Source of the DNA: Chrysomallon squamiferum
Taxonomy: Eukaryota; Mollusca; Gastropoda; Neomphalida; Peltospiridae
Assembly: GCA_012295275.1 (NCBI GenBank)
Contig: CM022673.1
Span: forward strand, 4,829,605 to 4,893,604
Length of the DNA: 64,000 nt
Direction: 5' to 3'
The notes below the pieces were generated by a model. The model was given only the letters and a program-made list of their open reading frames with translations. It made no database searches and was not told where the DNA came from. This document shows, piece after piece, positions 19,975 through 34,900 of this stretch (within the stretch, counting starts at the first letter, position 1; each line of letters opens with the position of its first letter). Position numbers and translations under genes: made by a program.

Positions 19975-22900
19975 GTATGTTTTTCTTTTTTTAGCCAATT
20001 AAATACAGTGAACCACATTTTTGTTGGCGCATGTGCTCGCCGGGACTTCTGTCCTGAAACTTGAAACTTCAAGTCTGAACATACGGAAACGTTTTCCAAA
20101 TGACTTCAGTTACTTGTTTGTTATGCGCGCATTGTTTTGTTACATTTGCAAATAAATTCGTATTTGATTTATTACCTGTATTGAAAATATTATATTCAAT
20201 TTCAACTTTGAAATTTAAAAATAAAAATAAAGTCGATGTTCACCACAAATTTCATAGTCATTACTACTTTTAGTTTTAACTTTTATCCATGAAATATATT
20301 TAATTTTAAATAACTTTTATATTATTTAGTGCATTAAATAACTTTAATTTTACTTAGTAGTATATAATGTTATATAATATAGCTACAGCTTGCAAGTTGC
20401 TAAATATTTCATCCAGGTTGCTAAATCCAAGGATACCAGAAAAAACATTTCTGTTAATATAGTAAATGTGCCATTGTAATTCATCAATTTTAACAAATGT
20501 GAGGAAGCAGTTATTAAGTTGCTTTTGAAATAGTCATTTGTATACTCGGGTAATGTAATTCAATTCATATTCATTTGGTCATTGTTTCAAAACTGGGAAA
20601 CATTTGGAAATGTGTGATACTAAAGAATAAATTTAGAACAGTTCTTTTAGCTGTTGTATTGGTTGGCTAGATTTATATCAGCAATGCAGTATTTAAGTTT
20701 ACCCCCAAAACTTCCAAGTTTCATATTTACCATTTTACGTACAGTGCTTAATATATACTGTTATGTAAGTGTCAAAATTAATCACTTCCTTCTTTTCAAT
20801 CAAGCCATACTTTGCAGAATTAAGAAACTTATCCTTTATTAAAACTGCCATAAGTGTAAAGTGAAAAATTATAAAATTGATCTTGCTATGTAAAATTTTT
20901 TAAATTTAATTGGTAATATTTATTTATGTTTTAAACTTGGACGTGTACTAGTGATATTGAGACTTAATTTTATTACTGAAATTTCAGTTAGCTGCTTTCC
21001 GAAGGAAAAAAGCCAAAAGGAAAAGGCGACCTGAAGAAACATCAGGCAGTGGTGATGCAGCACAGAATATTGGCATAGATGGCAATTCTGCAGATATTTC
21101 ATCTTCAAGTGATGTTCAGTCACTGACTGAAGATGTAAGTATTTATTAATAAAAAAATTATTCTTTTGCCAATTGTTTCAAACTGAAAAAAAATAACAAA
21201 ACATTTGAAAATTTGTGTATTTGTTGGTTATTTTTAGATATGTTTATATCACTTGAGTTTTGGATTTGGTTATTAACTGATTAAAAAGAGACTGCCCCAA
21301 CCCACCCCAAAAACACCCCAGAAAACTAAACACAGAAAACGTTTATAGGCCTATTTACTTTTTTTCTTTTAAGCAGAATGTTTTTTGTGTAATAATTCAT
21401 AATACTGACTAAAAAAGGCTTGTCTAGCTTAAAGAATACTCTGTTTGATGCATCTTCAAAGACATTGACAGCACATTACTGTTTAATTTTGACAAATTGT
21501 GTTTTATTTAATTAACCAAAAGAACAAAGATGTTATGTTATTTTTATTAAAAAAAATTGGTGTGTTTTATTTGTAGTAATATTTTATGCCCAACAGAGGC
21601 TTTATAAAATATGGAAGGAAAACAAAATTTAAGGGAATGAAAAGATGCTACTGTGGTTTTATTATTATAAAATAATTTATATGTAAAGGAAATTAACATG
21701 AATATAACATAAAACATTTTTAATTGTTTTAAATATTCCTTTTAAGATTGGGTTATTGTAGTTTCTAAAAACATAAATTAATGGACAAGAGACAGATGTT
21801 ATTCTTTTATTGTTTAACTTATCACTTTTGGTAATAATATTAAAATTATTTTCTTATTTAAACATATATTTTTAAATTATAATACAAATCATTACTATAA
21901 TACTTAATACCTAACATTTTTTTTATTCATTTTATTAAATGTTCTTGTTGTTTATTTGACTTTTAAAATTATTTATTTGTTTAGTTTCCAGTTAATATTG
22001 ATTATTTTCCGATAAAGTCTGTTAACTAATCCATTCACATTTGTTTACTAAAAAGAAATGAATATTGACTCACAATGTCACTAACAGCTGTTGTTTATTA
22101 TTTCATTTTGTTTGTGCATGATCAGAACTGCATGGAGTTTGTTTTTATTTCAGAGTGATCAGTTATCCTACAGTGATACTAGTGGGGATGAATGGTCAGA
22201 AAAGGTGTGTTTATGTTTTAATTAATATTGAAATTAATGTGTGTGTGTGCACTCTTATTTTAATTTTTTTTAAACAATAAAATATTATTGGTTTAATTCT
22301 GTTCACACTTACAAACACATGAGTACTCAAGAATGAAATTTTTGTTCATGCTAATTTTTAATTTTGTCTATACTAATTAGCTGTTTATGTATGCAGGGTG
22401 TCCCAATAAAATATATAAACACATCTTACTAAAATCAATGAGTTGAAATGACAGCTGAAAATGAATACTATCAAAAGCCCATTGAAGTGGTTTATTATTT
22501 TTTAAAACCCATATCTCTGCATTATCAGACATCAGTTAGAAAATCTATGATAACTCTGACTGATTTTTAATAAATCAAAGAACATATAGGTTTTATTGGG
22601 ACACTCAGTATTTTTCATTACAAATGCATAATATAAAGTTTAAATAAATATTAACTTATTTAAGTAAATTAATTATTCATTTTTTGACATTGTTATAAAC
22701 TGAATATGTAAATAAGAGAGTACATTTTGTATTTCAGTGTTTTCATTTTCATTCTGAAAATCAAGTCTGTTTATTACAAAAATATATATTTTTTTAAATC
22801 AGATTTTTAATTTTAATATTAAATAAAATTTGTTGGGATAACTAGCATGACTGTGTTTATAAAAAAACACAAATTATTATTATTATATATAATTCAAACA

Positions 22901-25900
22901 AACAATAAATAATAAAATTGGAAAACTAAAGTTTTTATACTTGGATTTTAGTTGATTATTTGAAATTATGTCCTTATCATAGGAATCTGAATTGCACAGT
23001 GCTGTTTACTACCAGGCCAAACTGAGCCATGCCAGTCAGCGTGTGGCTGAACTGGAAGAAATGGTGGAAGGGAAACAACTGGCTCTTGACAGGCTTGTTA
23101 AAGAAAATCAAGCTCTTAAAAGTCAACAAACCACAGATGTACATCAGGTATAAAATATAGTTAGAGCAGCCTGGTTTATTTCTAATATTACAGAAAATTT
23201 GAGAATAGAAGTTTTGTTTCAGTTTAATTGATTGTTACGAGCAGAATAAATAATACATTTTCTTTGACACTGTATTCACTGAGTGAATCTTTTTAAAATA
23301 AATTTAAGTAATTGAAAATTTGTGGTCACTGTTAATATTTTATTTTATTTTGTTTTATAGATTGAATCAAATGACAGGATGATTGATGTGAATGAAAATG
23401 GAAATAAAGCAAAAAGTGATGGTCCTGAAAAGGTATTAATAAAAAATCATAATTTTATTTAGTTGATCTTTGTGAATTAGTGTTATATTATTTTGGCTTC
23501 TTATTTGAAGTTTAACTAGATATTAAGTGAAATTAATTTAAAAAGGATTTATTAGAATATGATTTGTTCTAATGTAAAACACTTTCAGATTTTGAAATTT
23601 CTTGTGTTTGCAAAGTATGTAATAAATACTTTAAGACACACACATATTTAATTTCATTTTCTTACTTAGGCTCGACTTCATGATCTTCACATGGCTCTAG
23701 TTCAGAGGGATGCTATAATTCAACAACTGACTGTACGACTGAGAGCGACCATGGAAAAAGATGTACCAGACTGTTACACAGAAACTCAGAATTTAGCCAA
23801 ACAGGTGGCTCTGCTGCAGCAGCAGCTAATGGAGGTAAGTTTCTCTTTTCATTTTTTGAAGCAATACGGTTTTCTTTGCAGTACAGGTTTGCAGTTGCGA
23901 GTTCATCTGAAGTGTTAGAAGTCACAGGATGAAATCTTCAGAGAGCCATTATTGAACACATTTTGTTGTGATTTTCCGTTTTTCCTTTTATTTATATATA
24001 ACAGGAAGATTATTGAAAAAAAAGTCCTGCTAGTTGTTAAAGAGAAGCATTTGTCTGAGAAACATTTTTCTTGTATCTTATTTTGAAATTACATTAATGT
24101 TTTACTATAATAATCAAACCGTAACTTATTTACATTTAAAAAGAGAAAAAAAAAGAAAACATTTTTTGTCTTATTTTCTTTTTTTTTTTATCTTGCTTTT
24201 GTAAATATTAAGATTTTATTGTATATGTATATAAAATTAAATTAAAATTATCTTAAAAGATAATTTGTTTTTGTAATAAATGGAATAACAGAATGAATGT
24301 AAATTTATTTAAAGGAATTCTCAGGCTAAAACTGTGACTGCTGTGCATATTTAGAGATGTTAATTAGCCACTGCATAAAATAGTTTGCTAGAACAGTCAT
24401 ATACATAATATGTGATGGAATATATCTTTTACAGAATCAATTTATAAACACATTATCTAAAACTGAACTTGTCATTGTGTGTTTGAGTATTATTTTGTTT
24501 ATCTCTCCAGTTGTTGCATTTCATGGCCAAACCATTGTAGATTTATAACATATTTAGTGAATGAACTATCGTGAGAAAAATTAACTGGTGTGTTTGTATT
24601 TGCAGTGAAAATACCATTAGATGTATATTTCACTAAAAGACAGCAAGGATTTTATTAGACAAATGCTGAACATTTGTGCCTTAAAATTTATTTGATTTAA
24701 TGTTATGACTTAATAATAGAAAGAAACAGAATATTGTTGTTGATATATTCTTGAACTGTTACTTGTGAAATAATTATGCAGGATATATATGTTGTATTGA
24801 GATTATTGGGCACTAAAAATATAGTAGATAAAATCAGCAGAAATCACATTATTTTCCTAATTAAACTTTGATATAATATTTATAGGTTAAGCTCTGTTTT
24901 GCAGAGAGACTGTTGTGTGCCTGCTGTTTAATATTTTATTTTGATTATAAGTGGTTTTATCTTTGAGTAAATGATGTCAAAATGTTTTTGTGTGTCTGTG
25001 TGTTTAGTTTGTTGTTCAAGTTAACTGTAAAACAGTCACTCATGTTTATATCACTGATGTGCTTAAACATATGTACCTTATTATTAAGAATGTTTAATAA
25101 TTTATTTAATAATATTTCTAGTTATTTATTGTTTTACACTTGTATAACTACAACATTATAAATCTTTTACAGATTACTATTTTATTTATGACAACTTTAA
25201 AATTTTGTCTTGTTAATCAGAAACCACTCTGTTGAAAAACATCAATTAAATGATTGTTTATTCTGATGTGTGAAATATTAAAAAAATGTTTTTTTTCAAT
25301 TTCCATAGCATTGTTACTGGCTTTTGCTACTAAAGTAGTCAGGCTAAGCCTTATTAGTATTAACCTTTGTGATATCAAGCTGGTTTCAAACTCATAACAG
25401 AAATAAAGTAATAAAATAATTGCACAAAAATGTTGTTGTTCACTTTTTTAATTTTCATAATTTTTCTTGTATCTGAAATGTGGAGTTTTCTTCACCATCA
25501 TTTTTCTTGACTACATTTTTTAAAAACACATTTGTTTTCACACTTTTTTTTGATGTTTTGTCTTGGATATTTTTGGGTGTATAGCTTTTTATAGAGTCAG
25601 GGCCAAGACCTAAGCAAAGACCTGGACGCTTGAATACTTTCTTCTTGTGGTTAGTATTCTTTGTATAGTTTGAGGCCAAATCCAATAATAATCATTGTCA
25701 TAGCCGTCCTAAATTTCTTCTAGTTATTATGTAAACAGATTTCAGTGTCTTGCTGTTTCCAGTCTTTGCTTAGTCTCTAACAGCTTGCAAATATATGGTG
25801 ATGAGGAAAAAAAAAAAAAATCTTTTCTCAAATAATAATTTTAAATACAATCAACAACATTCTAATTCCTCCCCATATAAAAAACAACACCAGCACGTAG

Positions 25901-28900
25901 AAGAAACGAACAAAACAAAAAAAAAAAATTAAAAAAATAAAGTACAGAAGTGTTGATTTTTCTAATTAGAATATTTTAAAGTTTTTCATTTTCAGTGATA
26001 AAGTTAATAGTCTGCTTAGAGAGTCTGCATTAGGAATTAAAATTTGACCAGAAATTAACTTGCATATAATTATTTTATTTTTCTCATCACCTTGAATCTT
26101 TATACATTATTCTGAAAATTAAACTGCTTGTTCTTTTTTCCATTTGGTTTCAGTATCCTTTATTTTCTGTCTTAGTTCTTAGCATAGCTGAGAAGCACTT
26201 CATGCAGTTTCCTTTCAAATTTCAGTTCATGGCATGAAAGTCATTATATAACATTATCATGTTTGAATTGCCATTTCATAGCTATAGATAATAGATGAAC
26301 ATTGGAAAATGAAAATAATACAATTCTGATGGAGTTTGATTGCTTAACACTTGGTACATAGGAATATATTTTTACTGTTAAATTTAGATCAGCAAACAGT
26401 ATTATCTGCTTTAATTTATTCTATGTTTGATGTAAATGTGTGTTGAAGAGAAATATTTTCTAAGTGAATGGGTTTGAGTGAATGCCTGCTAAATAATTTA
26501 TAATAGTTTTCTAATATCCATGTTATGCTTGTAATTTGTTCATTTGATTTCATGTAAATGTTTGCTGCTATATATACATATATATATATGTACTTTGTCT
26601 TGTGTTTATTATATGTTGATATGTTTTTGTTACCAGTGTTCATTTTGTGCATGACAGCACTTGATATAATTATTTTTGCTCTACAATAACTTAATGTATG
26701 TTGTATGTTTCTGTTCAAACTGTTATTTGTTTGATAATGCTCCATTTTTGTTAGATAGATTTAGTATTGTCTTTCTGGACAATAGATAATTTTTAAAATA
26801 AACAGAATTTTTAAAATCTGCATTACAGCACTGTTCTGAAGCATACAAATTCTTTGTTTTATGTGGATAATTTAATTTTATTTGCACAAAAGAGATTTTA
26901 TTCTAATTAAAGTAAACATTTCCAAACATAGCCATATATATATATTAATAATTTCAAATAGTCATGTATATATGCAAAAGTTTAATTTGAATCAAACTAA
27001 TTTTCTAAATTAAACAATTTAGTTGCTGAATCATGCATTTTCAAAAGCTTAGGATTTGTTGGTCAATTATAGAAGTTCTGATTTGGAAAATTTAAAAAAT
27101 ATAAATTACGACATTTATTATTATTATAAAAAACAATTGTTTTTAATATTTTATATTTTCATATTTATTTAATAAATTGATTTCTAACATTTTTTTTTCT
27201 TACAGGCTGGTGAAGCTCTCCGAGGCCAGATGAATCATCACAGCCTATCGTCTAAAGCACTTCAAGAAGCCAAGGCAGAAATCCTGTCACTACAGGTAAA
27301 GCTACAGAAGAAAGATGACATTCTGACAAATGTAAAACAAGATCTGATGAGGAAAACTGAAGAGGTTTTAAATCTTGGTAATTCCTGCACAGAGTTAAAA
27401 GAACGTAAAGAAGAACTTCAGAAAGAATTGCTTCTTGTGAAGGAAGACAGAAACAGTTTAATGATAAAACTACAGGATCAGAGTGATGTTGACAGTTTGA
27501 GAAAAGAATTGGAAAAACTTGAATCTGATTATAACAGTGCACTGTCTGAAATGTCAGAACTTAAGAAGCATAATGCAGATTTAGAAGCAATTGCAGTTGA
27601 AAAAACTGCCAATCGTAAAGATTTTGAGGAACTTCAGTCTCATGTAGAAGAATTAACATCTGACAATGCTAAACTTGAATTTGAAGTAACAGAACTGAAA
27701 TCTTGTATAATTGAATTGGAAACAACATGTTCACAATTCCAAAAGGAAGCTGAACAAAAACAGTTTGAAACCGACAGAATGAGAAACAAGATTAATGATC
27801 AGCAAGGAGAAATTGTTGACATGAGAACTCAGCTGGAATTACTACAAGATGAAAATTTAGAGACCTCTGAAAAATTGAATCAGCTGCTTGAGAACAAAGA
27901 AGAAGAATTTGCAAATGAATTAAAGGCTAGAATTGACGAAATACAAGCTTTAAAAAATGAGCACCAGATGTATAAGGAAACCATTGAAAAACTTCATGAA
28001 GAAATCCATATTTTGAAGAAAGAAACTTTAGAAAACATAGCTGGCAAAGAAGAAAGCAGTACTGTTAAAATTGATTCTTCTACACAGTCCAATGTTACTG
28101 ATCTTGTTGAAATGTCTGTGGAACAAGAACATTTTGAAACCTGTGAAAAGGTCAGGCATTTTGAACCAGAACAGGCAGCATTGCAGTATTTCAGTCTAAA
28201 TACTGGAGCTGCTTCTGTTGCTGATGGAGGCAGGGTACAAATACAGAGGCAACATGATACCAATTCTAACAGTGAGCATCTTCTCATAGATGAACAGCTG
28301 AGTAACAAATCCCTTCCTGAAAAAATTCAGATTCTCAGATCTCTGCTGATAAATGCACAAACAGAACTGGAATCAAAACATGTAAATTTACAGCAACTCA
28401 ATAATGAATATGATAATTTAAAATTACAGATTGAAAGCCTGTTGAAAGTTCAAGAAGAATTTAGTGAGCTGAAGACTAACTTTGATAAACAGAAACACTG
28501 CTATCGGGAGGATGTAAAAAACCTTCAAGATATGTTAGATCTTCTCAAAGTTGATTTTGAAAAACTACAGTCAGAGAATTCAAAACTCATTCAAGAGAAA
28601 ATGGATCTTGAAAACACTATTCAGACCATGGCAGATGAAAAAGTTTCTTTGGAAGAAAATGTTGAGACATTAAGATCTGAGAAACAGTGTTTGATGCTAA
28701 AAGTGGAATCGGCCGAGAATGATAAAGTATCAGAATGTAAGAGACTGGAAGAAGAATGTGAAAGATTGCAAATACAAACTGTAAGCCAAGAAGAAATGCT
28801 AAATCAGTATAGAGAAAAGATTGACCATTCGTCTAAACAAACAGAAAAACTAAAAGAAGAACTTGACAATCTCCAAGCCAGTATTGAAGAAATTACTTTA

Positions 28901-31900
28901 AAGAAACAAGAATTGATTCAAGAAATGCAGAAACAAAAGGAAACTTCAGAGTGTGAGATAAATCATCTTAAAAGTGAGTTAGGTCAAGTTCATGAGGAAC
29001 TGAACAGAACAGTGACAACTGAGCAACAGCAGACATCTGCTGTACAACTGAAACTGGATACTTTGTCAGAAGAACTGATGAAACTTAGAACAGAAGTAGC
29101 CAGTTCAGAAGCTCAGATTTTAAATGAACAGAAATTGAAAAATGAGTATAAGAATGAAAATACCAATTTGTCAAATGAACTGAAAATACTACTTGGTGAG
29201 CTAGATCAAGCACAAACAACCATTCAGAAAATAGAGTTAGAGAAAAATAAACTTCTTGATGATAATGCAAAAGCTAATGCAGAAGTGCAGAAACTTACAG
29301 TAGAGTGTGAAAATTTAAGGAGTATTTTTCAAAACCAAGAAGAAAATCTGACTGATGAAATAAACCATTTAGAAATATCAATAGAAGAGGCCAGAAAACA
29401 GGCAGTAATAGAAAAGATAAAACATGAAGAAGCAAGACATTCTTTTGAAATGAAATATGAACACTCTCAAAATGAGGTGGACAGACTTCAGGCTGAGATT
29501 AATGAAGCACGTTCAGCCATTTCACATCTTGAAACTGAAAAACAACAGGAGTTACAACGTTATGAAACTAATGTTGCAGAGTCAGCTGCAGAAATTGAAC
29601 ATCTGAAAAAAGAACTGTCAGAGAATACACTTGAACTTGATGCTATGCAAGAGAAATATGATGCAACACAAAGTGAATATGAACAATTCAAAATTGATAG
29701 TCAAAAATACATAGACAGTCTTAAAAAGAAAGTTGAATTTGTTAACGAAGAAACTGAACAAATGTTAGCTCATAGTGAAAGAAAACAAGCTGGTCTAGAA
29801 GCCAGTCTTGCTGCTACTTGTGAAGAACTTGATCGACTAAAGATAGAAGCAACTAATTATAAGACTTCTTTTGAATCGCAGCTCTTGATAAGCTCTGAGC
29901 AGCTTGCAGAGTCACAGACAAAGCTGGAAAGTATGGAACAGTTAATTGATGATTTGAATAAAAGAAACAACAGTAATATGCAGAATAAAGCAGAAATTGA
30001 ACTACAGAGTGAAAATTTGGCATGCGAGATACGTAGCATTCAGAGTTTACTAGATGTCAGTAGAGCTGAAGTTAACAGCTTGCAGTCTCAAATCAGTTCC
30101 TTGAAAGAGAAACTGGAGAATGAAGAAACCTCAAAAATTGAATTGCAGCAAATGTGTGATGCATTGACTGATGACTATAATCAGGCTGTGAAGAAAACAG
30201 ATGAGTTGCAGTCAGAATTAGAAAATCACAAAGAGATAATTATGCACATTGTAGAATCATCATGTGATGAAATGGAAGGTGTGACCTTTACAAATTTCAG
30301 AAATGGAGTGAAAATCCTAGAGATGAATATAACAAGAATGAAAATGGAAATGGAGAGACTTCTGCTATTGGTTGATGATAGAAACTTAAAGATAACTGAA
30401 ATGGAGTCAGCAGCAGCTAAGAAGAATGAAGATACAGAGATCATGTCAGACTATATAAACACTTTGAAATCAGAACTCACAGAAGTTAAGGTCCTTCTAG
30501 ATGAAAAGTCTGATGAAATAATGCAAAAGGATGTTGAGATTTCCAACATACATGCCATCATGGACAGCGTGAAAAAAGAAAAAGAAATCCTTAAAATAAA
30601 TTTTGATTCATGTTTGGAAGAAATGCAGTCAAAAATAGCTGAACAGGAAACTGAAATTAGAAACTTGAAAAGTCAGCTGGTTGAAAACACAAAGAATTCT
30701 GACGATGAAGATGACATTAAAGCTGCATATGAAACGCACGTGTCTGTTGTAGAAGACAAACTGGAGAAAACACAGGCTGAACTGGAGCAGTTAAAAATTA
30801 AGTTTAATTCTGTCTTGGATGACAAACAGAATTTGCTGTCTTCTGCTGAAAATCACATTGCAGAATTAGAGGATACTTCTAATGGTTTGGAAAATGAAAA
30901 TGCTCGGTTGAAAGAACAAATGGAAAGGGCATCAGAAATCTTCCAGACAGAGAAATCGGATATGCAGAGAATGCATGAAACACAAATTGCTGAGTTAGAA
31001 GATAACTGTAGGACTCTTGAAGCAAATGTAAATCGACTGCAAAGTCAAATATCAGAACAAGTAAAGACATTTGAACAACAGAAGAATGAACTGGAAGAGA
31101 ACTATGAAAATCAGCTGTCCGATATTGAAGATCGATGTCGAATTCTGGATATGGAAAATGGAAAACTGAAGCACCATATGGAAGAAATGGCAAAAGATCA
31201 TAAACAAGAGAAAGAACATCTCCACAGAATGTTTGAAAATCAGATTATTGAACTGGAGGACAGATGCAGAGAAAATGACAGTAAGTTTGGACGTTGCAGA
31301 CAGAAACTGGAAGAGCAGCTCTTTGATTCTGAGCAGCAAAAGAGTCGATTAGAACAGCAGGTACAAGAGTTGCTTGACAAGTACAAAGATCTGGAACAAA
31401 ACAGGTCAGTAGATCATGAAATGGCAGGAACTAGGGCAATCTTAGGAGGAGACATTACGGTAGAACGAACCCAAGGTGAAGGACAAGAGCAGGAATATGT
31501 AGCTGAGAAATTATGCTTGAGAAATAAGTCTTTGTATCCAAATGCTGCTGCATCAGAAGTGACAGAAGACAGAACTGGGATTTCAATTCAGACATCGGAG
31601 ATTTATTTAAATGCATCCAAGCAACATGTTCTGTGTACAACAGAAGGAAGTCAGACACAACCTAATTCTGATGTGAAACATATAGAAAACTTGGAAGAGA
31701 AAGTAAAGGTATTAAGTAATGAAAATACTGCTTTAAAGGCTCAAACAGAAGCTAAAAGGATTGTCTCCACAGCTGAACCAGTTATTCTGTCACGACGTTA
31801 CAGTTACCCGACAAGTGATGATATATTGGCTCTTAGGAATACAGTCAGTGACCTGAAGACCATGACTGAGAGTTTATCACATGACAACAATTACATTACC

Positions 31901-34900
31901 ATAGAGCTTCAGAAAGAAAGAGAAAAACTACATGCTGCAGCTGAGACAATTGAAGAACTGAAAGAAGGTCTGAGAAGTGCAAGAAAAGTTTTTGATGAAA
32001 TGAAAACTGATCATCAGAATGAATTGGATCAGCAGAGAGCAGAGTCTGAACAAGAAATCCAGGAGTTGAGACAGAAACTTGTAGCATGGGAAATGGAACT
32101 GATTCAACGAAGACAGTTAGTAGATGGTTCCCCAAATGAACAGATCACAGCTCAAGAAATTCTGTCTTCTGGATTAAAAATTGACAGTATGAGCTCTGCA
32201 GCTTCCAGATTAGAGGGTGAAAGTGGCAGTGAGAAAGCTGCTGAGTTGGTTAAATTGGTTGCAGATTATGAAGAGAAAGTTGGCTGTTTGTCACTGGAGC
32301 TGACTCGCTTGCAATCAGAATATCAAACTTCAAAGGATGTGCATGAAGCAGAAGTCGCTGACTTGAAAAAAAGACTTGACGTTAGTGATGAAGTAGATAT
32401 GGCAGGAGATAATAATGCTTTTAAACCAGAATCATTGGGAGAATTTCATCCAGAGCTTCCAGAGATGGTGCCTCAGGCAGGAGACAATTTGTCTTTTAAT
32501 GAAGATTTTGAAATGGATATGGAACTATTAATCAGTCCAAAGAAAACTGCTAAAAAATATCTCTTGAAAGAAAGTACCATTTATCTAACTGATGTATCTA
32601 CTCAGACTGAAGCTGATGAATTAATATTTCATCAAGAGAGGCACCAAGTCTGTGATCATTTTGAAAGTGAATCTTTACAAACTTCTCCAGAATTAGGAAA
32701 GGTTAAACAGGATGAAGGTGTATGTACTGTAGAGCCAATTCATCTACAAGAAAGTATGATAAAACCAGATGCCTGTACTCAGACAGAAGATCCAAATAAT
32801 TTTACTCAGCAAGATATTGATCAGGCTAAAGAACTTCTTAGAAGACAGCTTACACATGAGAAAGACATGCTTGAGGAAAGCTATGTAAAGGAGCTGAGAA
32901 TGCAGAAAGTTGAATTGACTCAGACTTATGAAGAGGAAAAAGAAAAACTGAAGACAGATCTGGAACAACGTCTTCATCAGAAAACATCTGCCATGAATCG
33001 TGAGAAACAACAGCAGTTCATTAAAGCATTAAGAAAAGTCAGGAAACAGTTGGAAGCCAAACATCAAAAAGAAATTGAAAAGGTCAAACAGCAGGCTTCC
33101 ATGGAAACTCCCATAGCAGAACAAAATCAGATAATTGATAAACTCAGGAAAGAAAATCAGGTAAAAGATTTAGAATGTAGAGAATCTTTTAAACAGTAAA
33201 TAGAATGCTTTCACTATATCTCTTAATCAAAAACAACAAATTCATTTGAAAACACAGTTTTTAAATACCTGGAGTATTTGTCAGAATAATGAAATTTAGA
33301 ATTACATGTATATGTTTATATGTTTTGATTTTTTTTTTTTTTAATAGAATTGTGTGGTCTTTTTTTTTTTTTTTTTTTTAAATTTATCAATTTTGTTTCA
33401 GGAACTTGCTGAGGCTAGAGATGCTCTGTTAAAACAAGTGAATATGACACAGAATCATCAGACTCAGTTACAGGACGAATTACAAATAGTACTCTCAGAA
33501 AAAGGTCCTTTATCTGGTGATCTGTCAGATGTACATACAGCTTCTCCCCATTCATTTACTTCAAGCAGTGAACAGTTTATGGAAGAACTTGAAAATCTTT
33601 CCCAGCAGTCTTTACAAGATGTGCCTTTGGAATGGGAAATGTCTGAAGATGGTATTTTTGATAATAATGAACCATGTCCAAGATGTGAATGTATCAAGCT
33701 GAAACAAAAATATGACAGTCTGGTGGAATTGTTTAACAAAGTTCAGGGAACTCAGGATAGTGCCTTTGTTGAAGAATCACAAATGCATTTGCTTAAAATA
33801 ACAGATAGTTCAAAGAAGTCTTCTAGAAGCAGGATTTGTAGTGATGAGCAGGAACGTGATGAAAGCATGCCTGCAGGTAATATTGAGCATGCAGTTGTGG
33901 AAATTGCTGAAATGGAAAATCCTCCAGGAACAATAGAAAATGACTTCATGGATGGTGATTTAAGACAACGTATTTCACAACTAGAGTCAGAAAATCATTT
34001 ACTTGAAAAGAAACTGTCAGATCAACTAGATATTTTCTGCACTGAGAAGCAGCACTTGCAGCAGAAATGTGAAACTTTAGAAATTAATCTGAATCAGGCA
34101 TCATTGTCTGGTCATGAAGTGGAACAAGAACTGATGAAACAAAATGATGTTCTTCAGCAGTCGCTTTCCCAGTTGAAAAACCAGCTGGATCAAAGAGCAC
34201 CAGAGACACTGCAGACTGAAGAGAATCTGGATGATGATCAGAAAATGCAGATCCAGCATCTGACAAATCTTCTGGAAGACAAAGAGGTCCTTATAGATCA
34301 GTTACAGAAACAACTACTGGAAATGATGGCAAATCAGGAGTCTACGAAACTAATTGAACTGGTAGGTGAAGGAAGTGATTTGGTTTTGGGTTTGGGAAAT
34401 TCAGATATTCCTTTTCAAGGAAAAGAACTTGATAGAGTTGAGCATATTATCCCAGGTACTGAGCCCAAACAAATTGTACGACCTTGTCAGCAAGATAAAA
34501 TATTAAATAATAAATTATCACTTGTTTGTTTACAACAACATGGTGATGATTCATCTTCAGCTGACAACAGAATTGTTGACCAATCTTTTAATTTCAGTGA
34601 TAATATTTCCTGTGATTTCAATGTTCAAAATACAGAGCTGATTGAAGAATTACACAGGATGCAGCAGAAAAACCATGAGCTCAGTATGATGCATGCTGAG
34701 GAGAAGGCTCTCCTTCAAGAAGAACTTGAGAGGCAGAAGTTAATGAATCAGTTAGTACAGAAAAATACAGGGTGTGAAAGTGAAACTGTGTTTTCCACAG
34801 AAATGGTCGAGTTGAGAAAAGAACTAGCAGTCTTGAGAGAGTTTAATAAGGTGTTGTCATTTGAAAACAAATGCTTCTATGAGAGGATGAGAGATCAAGA

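Noticed and set aside
33161-33199. Coding continuation of exon 7 past 33160
   Set aside because: A GTAAAA donor at 33161 and an in-frame join to exon 8 fit better; the extension ends at a stop after 13 codons.
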